This document shows, piece by piece, positions 19,118 through 29,796 of a stretch of DNA of 64,000 nt. Position 1 is the stretch's first letter; each line of letters opens with the position of its first letter. Source of the stretch: Aquiflexum balticum DSM 16537. Its GTDB lineage: Bacteria > Bacteroidota > Bacteroidia > Cytophagales > Cyclobacteriaceae. The DNA lies in NCBI RefSeq assembly GCF_900176595.1, contig NZ_LT838813.1, forward strand, positions 1,956,501 through 2,020,500. The letters run 5' to 3'. Below the pieces are notes generated by a model that worked only from the letters and a program-made list of their open reading frames with translations, was not told where the DNA came from and searched no databases. The position numbers and the translations under genes were made by a program.

Positions 19118-19870
19118 TCAAACCATCCCCCCAGCTCCCAACAACAAGTAAATCCCCGCTGCAATAGCTGCCCCTAAAATCGGTCCCAAAATCGGGATCC
19201 ATGAGTAGGCCCAATCACTTGTTCCCTTACCTTTGATAGGCAGCAATTGATGCATCAACCGAGGACCAAAATCCCGGGCCGGATTGATGGCGTATCCTGT
19301 TGTACCGCCAAGTGACAAGCCAATTACCCAAACCAAAAATGCCACCGGCAAAGCCCCAAGAGCGCCAAGGCCAATCGGGATTTCCTCCCCGTCGGTATAT
19401 TGTATCACAGGATTTGTGGAATAAAGAATCACAATAATCAAAACGGAAGTCCCGATAATTTCGGAAAATAGATTAGAAGGGAGATTTCTGATGGCTGGAG
19501 CTGTCCCAAAAGGAGCAAACTTCAGGCCCGGTTCATCAGTGGCATCAAAGTGGTCCTTGTACACCAACCATGAAACCCCTGCTCCAAACATGGCTCCTAA
19601 AATCTGGGAGAAAATATACCAAGGGACTTCTGCCCAATCAAAAAGGCCCGCAATCGCAAGTCCAATACTCACCGCAGGATTGAGATGGGCCCCGCTGTAT
19701 GGACCAGCCACTACCACTCCAATAAACACCCCTAAAGCCCAAGCTGTTGTAATCACTATCCAGCCGCTGTTGTTTCCCTTTGTCCCGTTCAGGACTACAT
19801 TTGCCACTACTCCCGAACCCATGGTGATCAGGAGGGAGGTTCCTACAAATTCTGCTATGTATGCATCCAT
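19118..19870 (-). CDS. glpF: Glycerol uptake facilitator (aquaglyceroporin)
   Basis: GlpF is a membrane channel of the MIP family letting glycerol enter by facilitated diffusion. The 250-residue protein has six membrane helices and two half-helices with the NPA signature: SGAHLNPAVS near residue 65 and YAINPARDFGPR in the second half. The D after the second NPAR motif is typical of glycerol-permeable members. It is the last gene of the glp operon, 1 bp after glpK. No terminator with a T-run is seen. Confidence 0.93.
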   Translation of the reverse strand: MDAYIAEFVGTSLLITMGSGVVANVVLNGTKGNNSGWIVITTAWALGVFIGVVVAGPYSGAHLNPAVSIGLAIAGLFDWAEVPWYIFSQILGAMFGAGVSWLVYKDHFDATDEPGLKFAPFGTAPAIRNLPSNLFSEIIGTSVLIIVILYSTNPVIQYTDGEEIPIGLGALGALPVAFLVWVIGLSLGGTTGYAINPARDFGPRLMHQLLPIKGKGTSDWAYSWIPILGPILGAAIAAGIYLLLGAGGMV

Positions 19871-19871
19871 A

Positions 19872-21371
19872 TTATTCTACCCAGTTTTTAGATCTTTCTA
19901 CTGCTTTGTGCCAAAACTTCAAGAAATAATCGACTTTTTCTTTGTCCATTTTGGGTTCGAAATTTTTGTCTGAATTCCATAAATCCTTTAACTCCTCTTC
20001 CGACTTCCAAAAACCAACTGCAAGGCCTGCCAGAAATGCAGCTCCAATAGCAGTAGTTTCTATGATTTTCGGCCTTTTGATCTTAGTCTGCAAAATATCT
20101 GATTGGAACTGCATCAGGAAATTATTGGCTGTAGCCCCACCGTCCACTCTCAATTCTTTGATGGGAGCGCCGCTGTCTTTTTGCATGGCATCCAGGACGT
20201 CTCTGACCTGATAGGCTATAGCCTCCAATGCAGCACGGGTCATATGGGCTATGGTGGTTCCCCTGGTTATCCCAAAGAATGCTCCTCTTGCATTTTGGTC
20301 CCAATGTGGTGCGCCTAGGCCTGCCATAGCAGGCACGAAATATACACCGTCATTGTCTTCAAGGCTCTGTGCCAATTCTTCGCTTTCCCTGGCATGACCA
20401 AATAATTCGATACCGTCTCTTAACCATTGAATAGCTGCCCCACCTATAAAAACCGATCCCTCCAGGGCATAGTTAACCTTTCCATTCAGTTCCCAACATA
20501 TAGTGGTGAGTAATTTATTTTTGGATTTTACAGGCGTCTCTCCGGTATTCATCATCAAAAAGCATCCTGTGCCATAGGTGGTTTTGGCCATTCCGGGTTC
20601 TGTACACAATTGTCCGAAAAGTGCCGCTTGCTGGTCACCTGCAATACCTGCTATTGGTATGGGCACCGGAAAAAGCTGTTCGGAAGTATTTCCATATATT
20701 TCAGAGCTTGATTTTACTTCAGGAAGAATAGCAGCGGGAATATCAAATAAATCCAATAAATCCTGATCCCATTTTTTATCGAAAATATTGAACAACATGG
20801 TTCTGCTGGCATTGGATACATCTGTTACGTGGACTTTTTTATGCGTAAGGTTCCAAATCAGCCAAGAGTCAACAGTTCCAAAAGCAATTTCTCCATTTTC
20901 TGCCCTTTCTCTTAAACCTTCCACATTGTCCAAAATCCATTTCACTTTGCTCCCGGAAAAATAAGCATCCAAAACAAGTCCTGTTTTGGAAGTTACCAGT
21001 TCTTCTTTGCCTTCCGCTTTCAATTGATTGATAAACGCAGCAGTTCTTCGGTCTTGCCAAACGATTGCGTTATAAACAGGTTTACCTGTTTTTCTATCCC
21101 AAAGGATTGTAGTTTCCCTTTGGTTGGTGATCCCAATAGCGGCTATCGATTTGGCTTTTATACTGCCTTTGGCAAGGGATTCTGCAAGGACAGAAGATTG
21201 AGTGGACCAGATTTCCATTGGGTCATGTTCTACCCATCCTGATTTTGGAAAATGTTGCTTAAAAGCCCTTTGGGCTACACTGATGATTTCACCCTTTTTG
21301 TTAAAAATAATAGATCTGGAGCTGGTTGTTCCTTGGTCCAGCGCCATGATGTATTGCTCATTTTGGCTCAT
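19872..21371 (-). CDS. glpK: Glycerol kinase
   Basis: GlpK phosphorylates glycerol and so traps it in the cell. The 499-residue protein begins with the phosphate-binding loop [15 protein letters not shown] and contains [46 protein letters not shown] and GGGATANN-type motif as [13 protein letters not shown], all as in the FGGY family. Length is standard. It sits between glpD and glpF with gaps of 1-2 bp, so all three are one transcript. Confidence 0.97.
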   Translation of the reverse strand: MSQNEQYIMALDQGTTSSRSIIFNKKGEIISVAQRAFKQHFPKSGWVEHDPMEIWSTQSSVLAESLAKGSIKAKSIAAIGITNQRETTILWDRKTGKPVYNAIVWQDRRTAAFINQLKAEGKEELVTSKTGLVLDAYFSGSKVKWILDNVEGLRERAENGEIAFGTVDSWLIWNLTHKKVHVTDVSNASRTMLFNIFDKKWDQDLLDLFDIPAAILPEVKSSSEIYGNTSEQLFPVPIPIAGIAGDQQAALFGQLCTEPGMAKTTYGTGCFLMMNTGETPVKSKNKLLTTICWELNGKVNYALEGSVFIGGAAIQWLRDGIELFGHARESEELAQSLEDNDGVYFVPAMAGLGAPHWDQNARGAFFGITRGTTIAHMTRAALEAIAYQVRDVLDAMQKDSGAPIKELRVDGGATANNFLMQFQSDILQTKIKRPKIIETTAIGAAFLAGLAVGFWKSEEELKDLWNSDKNFEPKMDKEKVDYFLKFWHKAVERSKNWVE

Positions 21372-21373
21372 GA

Positions 21374-22942
21374 TTATTGGGTTATGATGTATTTATTGAC
21401 TGTTTTTTCAAATTCTTCCAATTCATTTGCTATCCAATCTTCACCTTTTCCCATCTCCTCAGCCATGACTTTGGCTGCTTTTGGCCCCATCTCTTTTGCT
21501 GCTTTGGCATCCAGGAGCATTATCCGGAATCTGCGTGAGACCACATCCTCAAGCTTCACTGCCATTTCGTTTCTAACCATCCAAATCAGTTCTGCTATAG
21601 TATAGGGGTGATTGGGATGCAATTTTTCTGCCCATTCAGGATGATCTTTGATCATGAATTTGATCTGAGTAGCATCCGAACCATAAACAGACAAGTGTCC
21701 TTCTTCCGGATTTTCTGTAAACCCATGTAATTTTTGGTCTGCCGATTTGCTGGCTTTCATGGATTCTCCGGTGACTTTGGTGAAGTACTCCACCGTATCT
21801 TCCCCCATTTTTCTAAAAGTGGTCCATTTACCCCCTGTTATGGTTACCAAATTTGAATCTGAGACTATTACTTTATGACTTCTTGAAATTTCTTTGGTTT
21901 TGGCGCCCTTTTCTTTTGGCGCTGCCAATGGTCTGAGTCCGGCAAATACTGAGAGGACATCCGATCTCATAGGTTTTTTGGTCAGGTAGGCCTGTGCTGT
22001 TTCCAGCACAAAATTGATTTCTTTTTCCAATGCCTCTGGTTCAAGTTTGGCTTTGTCCACTAGCGTGTCTGTGGTTCCGACCACCAATTTCCCATGCCAG
22101 GGAACTGCAAAAAGCACTCTTCCGTCTGAAGTTTTCGGGATCATCAAGGCATCTTTCCCGCCAAGGAATGATTGATCGAAAACAAGATGGATGCCCTGAC
22201 TCGGTTGGATGCTTTTTCTTACTCCCGGTTGATCCATTTGCAGGATTTTGTCAGCAAAAACACCTGTTGCATTAACTACCATTTTTGCTTTGATATGGAG
22301 GTGGTTGTCTTCAATCTGATCTACGAACTTCAGACCATTTAACTTTCCTTTTTCGTCCTTGGTCAAGCCTGTCACTTTTGCGTAATTGAGCACGCATCCT
22401 CCCAACTCATCACAAGTCTGTGCAACAGCAATGATCATTCTGGCATCGTCAAACTGACCATCGCGATACACTACTCCGCCTTTCAGTCCTTCCTGCTTGA
22501 TTTGGGGAAGTCTGGCAATGGTCTCTTTTTTATTGATAAACCTTGATTTGCCCAATCGCCATTTTCCTGCCATCCAATCGTAAAGCTTAAGCCCTACACT
22601 GTATTGAAGTTTATCAAACCAAGTATAAATCGGTATGATAAATGGCTGGTTGTAGGTTAGGTGGGGTGCATTTACCAAAAGTCTTCCCCTTTCCTTCAGC
22701 GCTTCCAACACCAGTCCCACATCTCCCTGTGCCAAATACCGCACACCACCATGAAGCAATTTTGTGCTTCTGCTGGATGTACCTTTGGCAAAATCGGATT
22801 TATCCAATAAAACAACTGAAAGCCCGCGGGACAAAGCATCCAAAGCCACTCCGAATCCAGAGGCGCCTCCGCCAATAACAGCAACATCCCAAATTTTTTC
22901 CTGACTTTCTTTTAACCTCTTCAGGCTTATTGACCTATTCAT
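21374..22942 (-). CDS. glpD: Glycerol-3-phosphate dehydrogenase (FAD, respiratory)
   Basis: GlpD oxidises glycerol 3-phosphate to dihydroxyacetone phosphate and passes electrons to quinone at the inner membrane. The 522-residue product has the FAD-binding motif [21 protein letters not shown], followed by [17 protein letters not shown] and later [14 protein letters not shown] and [16 protein letters not shown], all typical. It is the first gene of glpD-glpK-glpF. No GlpR-type regulator is nearby, and upstream of it I see no full consensus promoter, only a near match (TATTTTGG on the minus strand). Confidence 0.95.
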   Translation of the reverse strand: MNRSISLKRLKESQEKIWDVAVIGGGASGFGVALDALSRGLSVVLLDKSDFAKGTSSRSTKLLHGGVRYLAQGDVGLVLEALKERGRLLVNAPHLTYNQPFIIPIYTWFDKLQYSVGLKLYDWMAGKWRLGKSRFINKKETIARLPQIKQEGLKGGVVYRDGQFDDARMIIAVAQTCDELGGCVLNYAKVTGLTKDEKGKLNGLKFVDQIEDNHLHIKAKMVVNATGVFADKILQMDQPGVRKSIQPSQGIHLVFDQSFLGGKDALMIPKTSDGRVLFAVPWHGKLVVGTTDTLVDKAKLEPEALEKEINFVLETAQAYLTKKPMRSDVLSVFAGLRPLAAPKEKGAKTKEISRSHKVIVSDSNLVTITGGKWTTFRKMGEDTVEYFTKVTGESMKASKSADQKLHGFTENPEEGHLSVYGSDATQIKFMIKDHPEWAEKLHPNHPYTIAELIWMVRNEMAVKLEDVVSRRFRIMLLDAKAAKEMGPKAAKVMAEEMGKGEDWIANELEEFEKTVNKYIITQ

Positions 22943-23183
22943 AACGAAAAATTTTTGTTTTCAAGTTATCAAAAAATCACCAAAATAAAATTGAATCGGT
23001 GCGAATAATCTCAATTCTGCTGATCGAAATGAATGGACGCCTGAAAAATGATTCCGCTTACTTTTAGGGTTTGAATTCCATTGGTTGTCAATTGACAGTG
23101 AAGAACATATCAGGCATGAATAAATATCACCAACGCTTAACTATTTTTCCTGCAATTATCGGTAAAAAAATGGAAATCAGAAT

Positions 23184-23684
23184 TTAAAAATCTTTGTAAA
23201 CAGCCCTGTTTACCTTTGAGCTTCCATCTTTGAATAAATCCACTACAAAGATATAATCATATTCAATATCCTTAAGTTCCGGATATTTTTCATCCGAGCC
23301 CACAAAATAATTGACTACATCTTGAATGGAATTGCTGTGTCCGACTACGACGGCATCACCTTTTTTAACTCTCAGATTTTTTACAAGTTCATCATGATTT
23401 TTGACGTCGTATAGTTCGATGGAAATCCCAAGTTTATCCGCTAAAGGCTGAACAGTGGCCCTTGTTCTGATGGTATTGGTACTGTATATATGCTGGATGT
23501 CCTTTCCTTCAAGTATCTGGGCAAGCTTTTTTGATCTGACGGTTCCGGCAACGCTCAAATCAGGGTCATCTCCTACCAATATTTTCTCAGCATGTCTTAC
23601 AATATAGATTGTTTTTGGTTCTTGAACTGGACCGCAAGAATACGCTGCGAAAAATAAAATAATTAGGATCAGGCGACTTTTCAT
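23184..23684 (-). CDS. Histidine phosphatase family lipoprotein
   Basis: The 166-residue product has a lipoprotein signal peptide ending in a lipobox (AAYSC, Cys17), so it should be anchored to a membrane facing the periplasm. The phosphatase core begins IYIVRHAEK, where the histidine is the phosphorylated residue of the RHG motif, and VVVGHSNSI supplies the second catalytic histidine. IYSTNTIRTRATVQPLA is the usual middle motif. The natural substrate is unknown. It stands alone between glpD and the redoxin gene. Confidence 0.85.
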   Translation of the reverse strand: MKSRLILIILFFAAYSCGPVQEPKTIYIVRHAEKILVGDDPDLSVAGTVRSKKLAQILEGKDIQHIYSTNTIRTRATVQPLADKLGISIELYDVKNHDELVKNLRVKKGDAVVVGHSNSIQDVVNYFVGSDEKYPELKDIEYDYIFVVDLFKDGSSKVNRAVYKDF

Positions 23685-23764
23685 ATTACCGGGGATATTG
23701 GATTTGGATTCTAAAGTATCAAAAAAATAGCTTGAATTGGAGTAATACTAAAATAATTAAGTCT

Positions 23765-24340
23765 TTACATTTCATTGATTTCGATTATTCTTTGATGATA
23801 CCAATTGAAAATGGATTCATGTGCAACCGGGTAGGTGAATTTTTCCAACAAAATTCCATTTTTGATGATAAAGTGAGTAGGAGAGGTAATCACATTGAAT
23901 TTGTTTTCAACTTCATCTCTTTTCATAAGCATCGTCTGATAACCAAAATCACCGTTTTTTTCAAAGTACTTTCTGGTTTTATCCTCATGACTCATGGAAA
24001 AACTTAAAAATAATATCTCATCACTTCCTTTAAAGGAAGCTGACAATTTTGATAAGAATGGCTCTTCTTGTTTACAGCCTTTGCATCCTACATACCAGAT
24101 ATTGATTACGAGGGTTTTGTTCTTCAATGATTCCACAGGGATCACTTCCCAATCCATCGAAAGGTAATCCATCAAGGGGAATTCATTACCAATAGCCGGC
24201 CCCTGTTTTCTCAGATCATATTCTATTTCGAAGGGGAAATCTGACGACTGAGCATTGCTGGTTTGGGTAGGACAAAAGGATATAGCAAAAAACAGGACGG
24301 TAACCATCACAATTCTCGATATGATCTTAACAGTAACCAT
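23765..24340 (-). CDS. Secreted thioredoxin-like (TlpA/redoxin) protein
   Basis: From the ATG at 24340 the protein has 191 residues, starting with a signal peptide (VMVTVLFFAISFCPTQ then SNAQ). The thioredoxin fold is seen from NIWYVGCKGCKQEEPFL, a CxxC redox site, and from TSPTHFIIKNG with the cis-proline. Such proteins reduce disulfides in the periplasm, for example during cytochrome c maturation or stress. The target is unknown. A TTG two codons upstream is an alternative start. The next gene, encoding a pseudouridine synthase, runs the same way after a short gap. Confidence 0.82.
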   Translation of the reverse strand: MVTVKIISRIVMVTVLFFAISFCPTQTSNAQSSDFPFEIEYDLRKQGPAIGNEFPLMDYLSMDWEVIPVESLKNKTLVINIWYVGCKGCKQEEPFLSKLSASFKGSDEILFLSFSMSHEDKTRKYFEKNGDFGYQTMLMKRDEVENKFNVITSPTHFIIKNGILLEKFTYPVAHESIFNWYHQRIIEINEM

Positions 24341-24377
24341 ACTCAAATTAAATAAATAAATAGCTGTATTTCAATAG

Positions 24378-25112
24378 TTAACCGCTATAACTGTTGTCAA
24401 GGTGTTGATCTTTTCCCTTGTGGGGTTCAAATTCCAAATACTGTTCCCAGAATGGTTCCTCTGGTAATGCAGCTCTGAGGTAAAGTTTTTCTTTTTTGAT
24501 CGGGTGGACAAAAACCAAATGAAAAGCATGCAAATTGATACTGGCATCCGGGTTGGCTTTGGAAAAACCGTATTTCAAATCTCCTCGGATAGGACATCCC
24601 ATGCTGGCCAGCTGAACTCTGATTTGATGTGGGCGCCCTGAAACAGGTCTTACTTCTACCAACCAATGGTCATTGAGTTTGCCCAATCTTTTATAATTCA
24701 ATTCAGCTTTCTGAGATCCTTCCACTTCCTTTTCATAGGCAGTCACCACATTACGTTGTTCATCTTTTACTAAGTAGTGGGTCAGTTTCCCGATTTCTTC
24801 CTTTGGTTTGCTTTTGACAATTGCCCAATAGACTTTATGTATTTCCCTTTTGCGGAAAAGTTCCATCATCCTTTCAAGACCTTTGGAAGTCCTAGCAAAT
24901 ACAACAAGCCCACTGACAGGCCTGTCCAATCTGTGGACAGGGTGAAGAAAAACATCGCCTGGCTTGTCGTATTTTTTTTTGATGTATTCCCTGCAATAGT
25001 CTGTAAGGGTTTTGTCTTTTGTTTTGTCACCCTGAACCAAAATACCCGCAGCCTTATTGACTACCAATAGGTGATTGTCTTCATAAACAACATTGAAGGG
25101 TTTCTTTTTCAT
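24378..25112 (-). CDS. RluA-family pseudouridine synthase
   Basis: The enzyme isomerises uridine to pseudouridine in rRNA or tRNA. The 244-residue protein begins VVYEDNHLLVVNKAAGILVQGD and has the catalytic motif HPVHRLDRPVSGLVVFART, with the nucleophile aspartate in HRLD, and the late motif GRPHQIRVQLASMGCPIRGD. No S4 domain precedes the catalytic part, as in the short RluA members. The exact RNA target cannot be read off. Confidence 0.9.
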   Translation of the reverse strand: MKKKPFNVVYEDNHLLVVNKAAGILVQGDKTKDKTLTDYCREYIKKKYDKPGDVFLHPVHRLDRPVSGLVVFARTSKGLERMMELFRKREIHKVYWAIVKSKPKEEIGKLTHYLVKDEQRNVVTAYEKEVEGSQKAELNYKRLGKLNDHWLVEVRPVSGRPHQIRVQLASMGCPIRGDLKYGFSKANPDASINLHAFHLVFVHPIKKEKLYLRAALPEEPFWEQYLEFEPHKGKDQHLDNSYSG

Positions 25113-25135
25113 GTTATAAGTAGCTTAAGGTGTAT

Positions 25136-25233
25136 TTCCCGCAAAGGTGCTAAGACGCAAAGGAAAAATTGATTTAAATGATTATTGAAATCAAAGAAAA
25201 CCGAAACTTTGTGTCTCAGTGTCTTTGTGGAAT
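25136..25233. repeat. Degenerate inverted repeat of CGCAAAG type
   Basis: The left arm at 25136-25162 (TTCCCGCAAAGGTGCTAAG then ACGCAAAG) is the near complement of the right arm at 25208-25233 (CTTTGTGTCTCAGTGTCTTT then GTGGAA). Nearly all differences are transitions, so most positions can still pair in RNA through G-U wobbles. It lies between the RluA-type gene and prfC. Confidence 0.6.
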
Positions 25234-25240
25234 TATTTTG

Positions 25241-26821
25241 TTAAAACTCAGAAGTAAAGTGGAATTCAATTTCAGGATAATTTTCCTGTACCATTTGAAG
25301 CCAGGATTTGGATTCGGCCATAAAGACCAATTTCCCATCCTTATCATAGGCAATATGCCGATTTTTTGATCTTACGAATTCATCCAACTGCTTTTTGTCC
25401 TTACTGCTGATCCAGCAGGCCTTATATAGGTTCATTGGGGCAAACTCTACTGAAGCATTGTATTCATTTTTCAATCTGAATTGAATGACCTCAAACTGCA
25501 ATTGACCCACCGTTCCTACTACCTTTCTATTTCCCATTTCATAGGTGAAATACTGGGCGACTCCTTCTTCCATCAATTGTTTCAGACCCTTCTCCAGTTG
25601 CTTGGTTTTCATGGCGTCTTTGTTGATGACTTCCTTGAAGATTTCCGGAGAAAAACTTGGGATTCCTTTGAAGTTCATGTTTTCTCCTTCTGTAAGGGTA
25701 TCCCCAATTTTGAGGTTTCCTGTGTCAAAAAGGCCTACAATATCTCCCGGGAATGCCTCATCCACAATTTCCCTGTCCTGGGCCATAAATTGGGTGACAT
25801 TCGAAAACCGTAGAGGTTTAGGGCCACGGACATGATTATAAGGTTTGTTTCTTTCAAACTTTCCCGAACAAATACGCAGGAAGGCAATCCTGTTTCTGTG
25901 ATTGGGATCCATATTAGCATGGATTTTGAAAACAAAACCTGAGAATTTAGGTTCATCCGGCAATACCTCCCTTTCTTCTGTCTGTCTACTTTTGGGTGAA
26001 GGTGCAATCTTGATGAAGGTATCAAGCATTTCATTTACCCCGAAATTATTCACCGCTGAACCAAAAAATACCGGAGCAATTTTCCCTTCTAAATATTCTT
26101 TGGGGTCAAAATCCGGATATACTCCTTCTATTAATTCTACATCTTCTCTGAGCTGATTGGCATTGGTTGTTCCTATCAGCTTATCTAATTTTTCGTCCTC
26201 AAGGTTGTCAAAAGTCTCCCTTGCATCACTTAATTTTCTTTGGCTGGGAGTAAAAAGATTGAGCTTTTTATCATAAAGATTATAAACACCCTTGAAGCCT
26301 TTTCCCATACCGATCGGCCATGACAATGGTCTAACCTGAATATTCAGTTTTTCTTCCACCTCATCCAACAACTCGTAGGGATCTCTGCCTTCCCGGTCAA
26401 GTTTATTGATAAAACAGATCACTGGTGTATTTCTCATCCTACAGACTTCCATAAGTTTTTCGGTCTGGATTTCAACACCCTTCACACAATCTATCACCAT
26501 AATAACCGAATCCACTGCTGTCAAAGTCCTGTAGGTATCTTCCGCAAAGTCCTGGTGACCGGGTGTGTCCAATAAATTGATTTTGACCCCTTTATATTCA
26601 AATCCCATCACAGAAGTAGCTACTGATATACCTCTTTGTTTTTCAATTTCCATCCAATCCGACTTGGTGGCAGTATCTATTTTGTTGGACTTGACGGCTC
26701 CGGCAGTCTGAATAGCACCTCCAAAAAGCAATAATTTTTCGGTCAATGTAGTCTTCCCTGCATCGGGGTGGGCAATGATGGCAAAAGTTCTTCTCTTTTG
26801 TATTTCTTTGGTCAGGCTCAT
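25241..26821 (-). CDS. prfC: Peptide chain release factor 3
   Basis: RF3 is the GTPase that removes RF1 and RF2 from the ribosome after termination. The 526-residue length is standard. The G1 motif is [19 protein letters not shown], followed by [14 protein letters not shown] (switch I), [14 protein letters not shown] (G3) and [13 protein letters not shown] (G4). The sequence [11 protein letters not shown] after G1 separates RF3 from EF-G. A candidate promoter lies just upstream and the gene seems to stand alone. Confidence 0.96.
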   Translation of the reverse strand: MSLTKEIQKRRTFAIIAHPDAGKTTLTEKLLLFGGAIQTAGAVKSNKIDTATKSDWMEIEKQRGISVATSVMGFEYKGVKINLLDTPGHQDFAEDTYRTLTAVDSVIMVIDCVKGVEIQTEKLMEVCRMRNTPVICFINKLDREGRDPYELLDEVEEKLNIQVRPLSWPIGMGKGFKGVYNLYDKKLNLFTPSQRKLSDARETFDNLEDEKLDKLIGTTNANQLREDVELIEGVYPDFDPKEYLEGKIAPVFFGSAVNNFGVNEMLDTFIKIAPSPKSRQTEEREVLPDEPKFSGFVFKIHANMDPNHRNRIAFLRICSGKFERNKPYNHVRGPKPLRFSNVTQFMAQDREIVDEAFPGDIVGLFDTGNLKIGDTLTEGENMNFKGIPSFSPEIFKEVINKDAMKTKQLEKGLKQLMEEGVAQYFTYEMGNRKVVGTVGQLQFEVIQFRLKNEYNASVEFAPMNLYKACWISSKDKKQLDEFVRSKNRHIAYDKDGKLVFMAESKSWLQMVQENYPEIEFHFTSEF

Positions 26822-26853
26822 GTAATTAACTGATTCTGTAATTTTTCAGCCTG

Positions 26854-26861
26854 CAAAGGTA
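26854..26861 (-). promoter_or_regulatory. Candidate -7 element of prfC
   Basis: The minus strand reads TACCTTTG, a perfect TAnnTTTG, 33 bp before the prfC ATG. No clear -33 TTTG is present. Confidence 0.45.
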
Positions 26862-26942
26862 AGGTTTTAATTTGTAGGTTGGAAGGTTATGAAACTTTAA
26901 TCATCTCTGTATGGGATAGGTTCCTTTGGTTAGAATTTGGAT

Positions 26943-28181
26943 TTAGGCCTTTTGTCCCAAAAAATCTTCTCTCTTGAATCCGGAAATCCCTTCTTTGGTT
27001 CCATTAAGTACAATTCTGAACGTTGTTCCTTTGCCAGGCTCAGAATTTTTCACAAATATTTTACCATTATGGTAACCTTCGATTATTCTCTTTGCCAATG
27101 TTAGTCCCAGTCCCCAGCCTCTTTGGCGCGTGGTAAACCCCGGATTAAAAACCTTTTTGTACATGCTTTTATCCATTCCTTTTCCAGTATCTGTGATGTC
27201 CACAAAGACGTATCGCTCACTTTCCTTGATAATATCTATTGTGATTTCTCCCTGACCCTTCATGGCATCCACTGCATTTTTACAAACATTTTCTATCACC
27301 CATTCAAAAAGTGGTTTGTTCAGCATAGCTTCAATGTTGTTTGCATAGCCATTCACTTTCATTTCAACCTTGGTAGAAATTCTTGGTCTAAGGTAATTGA
27401 TGGCTTCATCGACAACTGAAAAAACATTTTCCGGTTGAATAGAAGGACTACTGCCTATAGAGCTAAACCTTTCAGTCACCATTCGGAGCTTGACCACATC
27501 TTTATCCATTTCTTGGATGACTTCTTTATTTTCTTCCCAAATAGGGGAATTCTTCAAATAATCAATCCAAGCCATTAATGATGCTATTGGCGTGCCAAGC
27601 TGATGGGCTGTTTCTTTTGTCAATCCTGCCCAAACCCGATTCTGTTCTGCAACTTTGGACTGGTTGAAGACTGCATATGCGAGAACCCCAAATACCAAAA
27701 TAACAGAAAGTTGGATGTAGGGATAGTATTTCAAAGAGGTCAATAATTCTGAATTCCGATAATATACATTCGATGATTCCTCTATAGGAATTGGTTCGTA
27801 TTCCGCTTTCATTTTCAGAATCTCTGTTCTGAGAGTTTCCTTTTTGTCCTCTTCAGTTGCTCTTTTTTTGAACTTGATATTCCGGTGTTCAAAAGGCTCT
27901 CCTTCCTCATTGACAATTATGACAGGGATGGAGTTATTTTGTTGGATGATTTCCTGATTGATGAAACTTAGATTGTCAGTATTGACAGCTGCATATTCAA
28001 GGGCTTTTGCCAAGAGTTCGATCTGTCGTTTTTCTCTTTCTTTCAGTTCTTCTACCAATAAATTGGTATAAAAAATAGACCCAAAACTAATAATCACCGA
28101 ACTGATGAAAATGAGCCACTTAATACGGTTTTTGTTTTGGTAAAAATCTAGGATGGCTATGTCCTGAAGTTTGTTTTTCAT
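26943..28181 (-). CDS. Membrane sensor histidine kinase, orphan
   Basis: The 412-residue protein has two membrane helices (about residues 21-43 and 152-172) flanking a periplasmic region of about 110 residues that I do not recognise. The dimerisation part carries KETAHQLGTPIASL near residue 193, with the phosphorylated histidine. The ATPase domain shows ENVCKNAVDAM (N box), DTGKGM (G1), NPGFTT (F box) and GWGLGLTLAKRI (G2). No HAMP domain or response regulator is seen, and no regulator gene is next to it, so its partner must be elsewhere. Confidence 0.9.
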   Translation of the reverse strand: MKNKLQDIAILDFYQNKNRIKWLIFISSVIISFGSIFYTNLLVEELKEREKRQIELLAKALEYAAVNTDNLSFINQEIIQQNNSIPVIIVNEEGEPFEHRNIKFKKRATEEDKKETLRTEILKMKAEYEPIPIEESSNVYYRNSELLTSLKYYPYIQLSVILVFGVLAYAVFNQSKVAEQNRVWAGLTKETAHQLGTPIASLMAWIDYLKNSPIWEENKEVIQEMDKDVVKLRMVTERFSSIGSSPSIQPENVFSVVDEAINYLRPRISTKVEMKVNGYANNIEAMLNKPLFEWVIENVCKNAVDAMKGQGEITIDIIKESERYVFVDITDTGKGMDKSMYKKVFNPGFTTRQRGWGLGLTLAKRIIEGYHNGKIFVKNSEPGKGTTFRIVLNGTKEGISGFKREDFLGQKA

Positions 28182-28281
28182 TGAATTGAAACTTGGTAAT
28201 TAACAGTATTCCAATAGAAAACTCATTATGTCCATAGATATTATCAATCGGACAAAATAACTTTTATGAACCTGCTGGTCT

Positions 28282-28289
28282 TATTTTTG
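28282..28289 (+). promoter_or_regulatory. Candidate -7 element of the dps-like gene
   Basis: TATTTTTG matches TAnnTTTG and lies 37 bp before the ATG. I see no clear -33 element. Confidence 0.4.
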
Positions 28290-28326
28290 TTAATAGGTAT
28301 ATGTAATAACCATAAATATAAATATT

Positions 28327-28797
28327 ATGAGCACAAACGATATCGGATTAGAAATAAAAGACAGTAAGGTTCTTGTCAAAAAGTTAAATAACCTATTGGC
28401 CAGTTATGAAATATACTATCAAAATCTCAGAAATTTTCACTGGAATATAACTGGTCCAAATTTCTTTGAGCTTCATGCTAAATTTGAGGAATTGTATAAC
28501 GAAGCGACCTTGGCAATTGATGAGACCGCTGAAAGGATTTTGACACTTGGCGAAAGGCCATATTCCTCTTTTAGCGAGTACATTGAAAATTCTGTAATCA
28601 CAGAAGCTAAGAAGGTTGAGGAGGCCAAAAAAATGGTTGAAATCGTCAGAGATAATTTAAATTCTTTATTGAAACTGGAAAGATCAGTTTTGGGAACGGC
28701 CGGAGACCATGGTGATGAGGGAACAGTGACCTTAATGAGCGATTATATTTCTGCCAAAGAGAAAACTGTTTGGATGCTTTCTGCATATTTGAAATAA
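28327..28797 (+). CDS. dps: Dps-family DNA-protecting ferritin
   Basis: Dps forms a 12-subunit shell that oxidises and stores iron and shields DNA in stress. The 156-residue product has NLLASYEIYYQNLRNFHWNI, with the ferroxidase histidine, and KFEELYNEATLAIDETAERI with the acidic iron ligands, as usual for the family. The rest is helical, ending in DYISAKEKTVWMLSAYLK. There is no lysine-rich N-terminal tail of the E. coli kind, so DNA binding is not certain. It is a single gene followed by a terminator shared with lipA. Confidence 0.92.
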   Translation: MSTNDIGLEIKDSKVLVKKLNNLLASYEIYYQNLRNFHWNITGPNFFELHAKFEELYNEATLAIDETAERILTLGERPYSSFSEYIENSVITEAKKVEEAKKMVEIVRDNLNSLLKLERSVLGTAGDHGDEGTVTLMSDYISAKEKTVWMLSAYLK

Positions 28798-28819
28798 TTG
28801 AAAATCCATTTGAATAAAA

Positions 28820-28857
28820 AAAGAGGATGAGCTAAAAGTTCAACCTCTTTTTTTTTT
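28820..28857. terminator. Bidirectional terminator between dps and lipA
   Basis: AAAGAGG (28820-28826) pairs with CCTCTTT (28844-28850), with extra partial pairing inside. An A-run precedes it and a T-run follows it, so it can end both convergent transcripts. Confidence 0.75.
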
Positions 28858-29734
28858 AAACATTTACATGCCTTTCTGCATGATAGGAAGACCGCACAAG
28901 AGGGCCGGATTCCACATATTTCAGACCTCTTTTCAATCCTTCTTCCCTGTATTCAGCAAATAAATCCGGGTGGATAAATTCAGCTACTTCTATATGCATT
29001 TTTGTAGGCTGAAGATATTGGCCAAGTGTCAGTATGTCACAACCATGGATGACCAAATCATCCATAGCTTTCAATACTTCGTCTTTCTTCTCGCCCAACC
29101 CGAGCATGATACCTGTTTTAGTTCTTTTGCCGTACTCTTTGGTCAATTTTATCTGTTCCAAAGACCTACTGTATTTTGCCTGGGGCCGGACTCTTCTATA
29201 TAGACTTTCCACAGTTTCCATATTATGAGACACGACTTCCTGACCCCCGCTGATCATTCTATAAAGCGCATCCCAGTTTGATTTCACATCAGGGATAAGG
29301 GTTTCTATGGTTGTATTTGGTGAAAGTCTTTTGGTTTCTACGACAGTTTGAAACCAGATTTCAGCTCCCTTGTCTTTTAACTCATCTCTGTTGACGGAAG
29401 TAATTACGGCATGTTTTACGCCCATCAATTGGATAGCCTCAGCCACTCTTCTCGGTTCATCAGTATCGTATTCAGGCGGTCTACCGGTTGCCACTGCACA
29501 AAATGAACAGGATCTGGTACATACATTTCCCAATATCATAAATGTGGCAGTTCCTGCACCCCAGCATTCACCCATATTGGGACAGTTTCCACTTTCGCAG
29601 ATGGTGTGAAGCTTATGTTCATCTACTAATTTCCTTACTTTGGCGTATTCTTTTCCAATTGGCAACTTTACTCTTAACCAATCCGGTTTTTTTCTTTTTG
29701 TAGCCTCTTCGGATATAACTGGAAGTTCAATCAT
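28856..29734 (-). CDS. lipA: Lipoyl synthase
   Basis: LipA is a radical SAM enzyme that inserts two sulfurs into protein-bound octanoate. The 292-residue protein has both cluster motifs: auxiliary cysteines 46, 51 and 57 ([15 protein letters not shown]) and the radical SAM cysteines 72, 76 and 79 ([12 protein letters not shown]). The late [10 protein letters not shown] holds the RSSY serine that ligates the auxiliary cluster. Length and order are standard. A candidate promoter is close upstream, and lipB is not in the window. Confidence 0.97.
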   Translation of the reverse strand: MIELPVISEEATKRKKPDWLRVKLPIGKEYAKVRKLVDEHKLHTICESGNCPNMGECWGAGTATFMILGNVCTRSCSFCAVATGRPPEYDTDEPRRVAEAIQLMGVKHAVITSVNRDELKDKGAEIWFQTVVETKRLSPNTTIETLIPDVKSNWDALYRMISGGQEVVSHNMETVESLYRRVRPQAKYSRSLEQIKLTKEYGKRTKTGIMLGLGEKKDEVLKAMDDLVIHGCDILTLGQYLQPTKMHIEVAEFIHPDLFAEYREEGLKRGLKYVESGPLVRSSYHAERHVNV

Positions 29735-29756
29735 TTTATTTTTTAATTGTGGTCAG

Positions 29757-29764
29757 CAAAATTA
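29757..29764 (-). promoter_or_regulatory. Candidate -7 element of lipA
   Basis: The minus strand reads TAATTTTG, matching TAnnTTTG, 23 bp before the lipA ATG. No -33 element at the usual distance. Confidence 0.4.
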
Positions 29765-29796
29765 ACCTTAATGAACAATTAATGCCAACGGAGTCT

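Noticed and set aside
23086-23097. Perfect 12-bp palindrome TGTCAATTGACA upstream of glpD
   Set aside because: About 15 such perfect palindromes are expected by chance in 64 kb, and it lies 144 bp from the glpD start.
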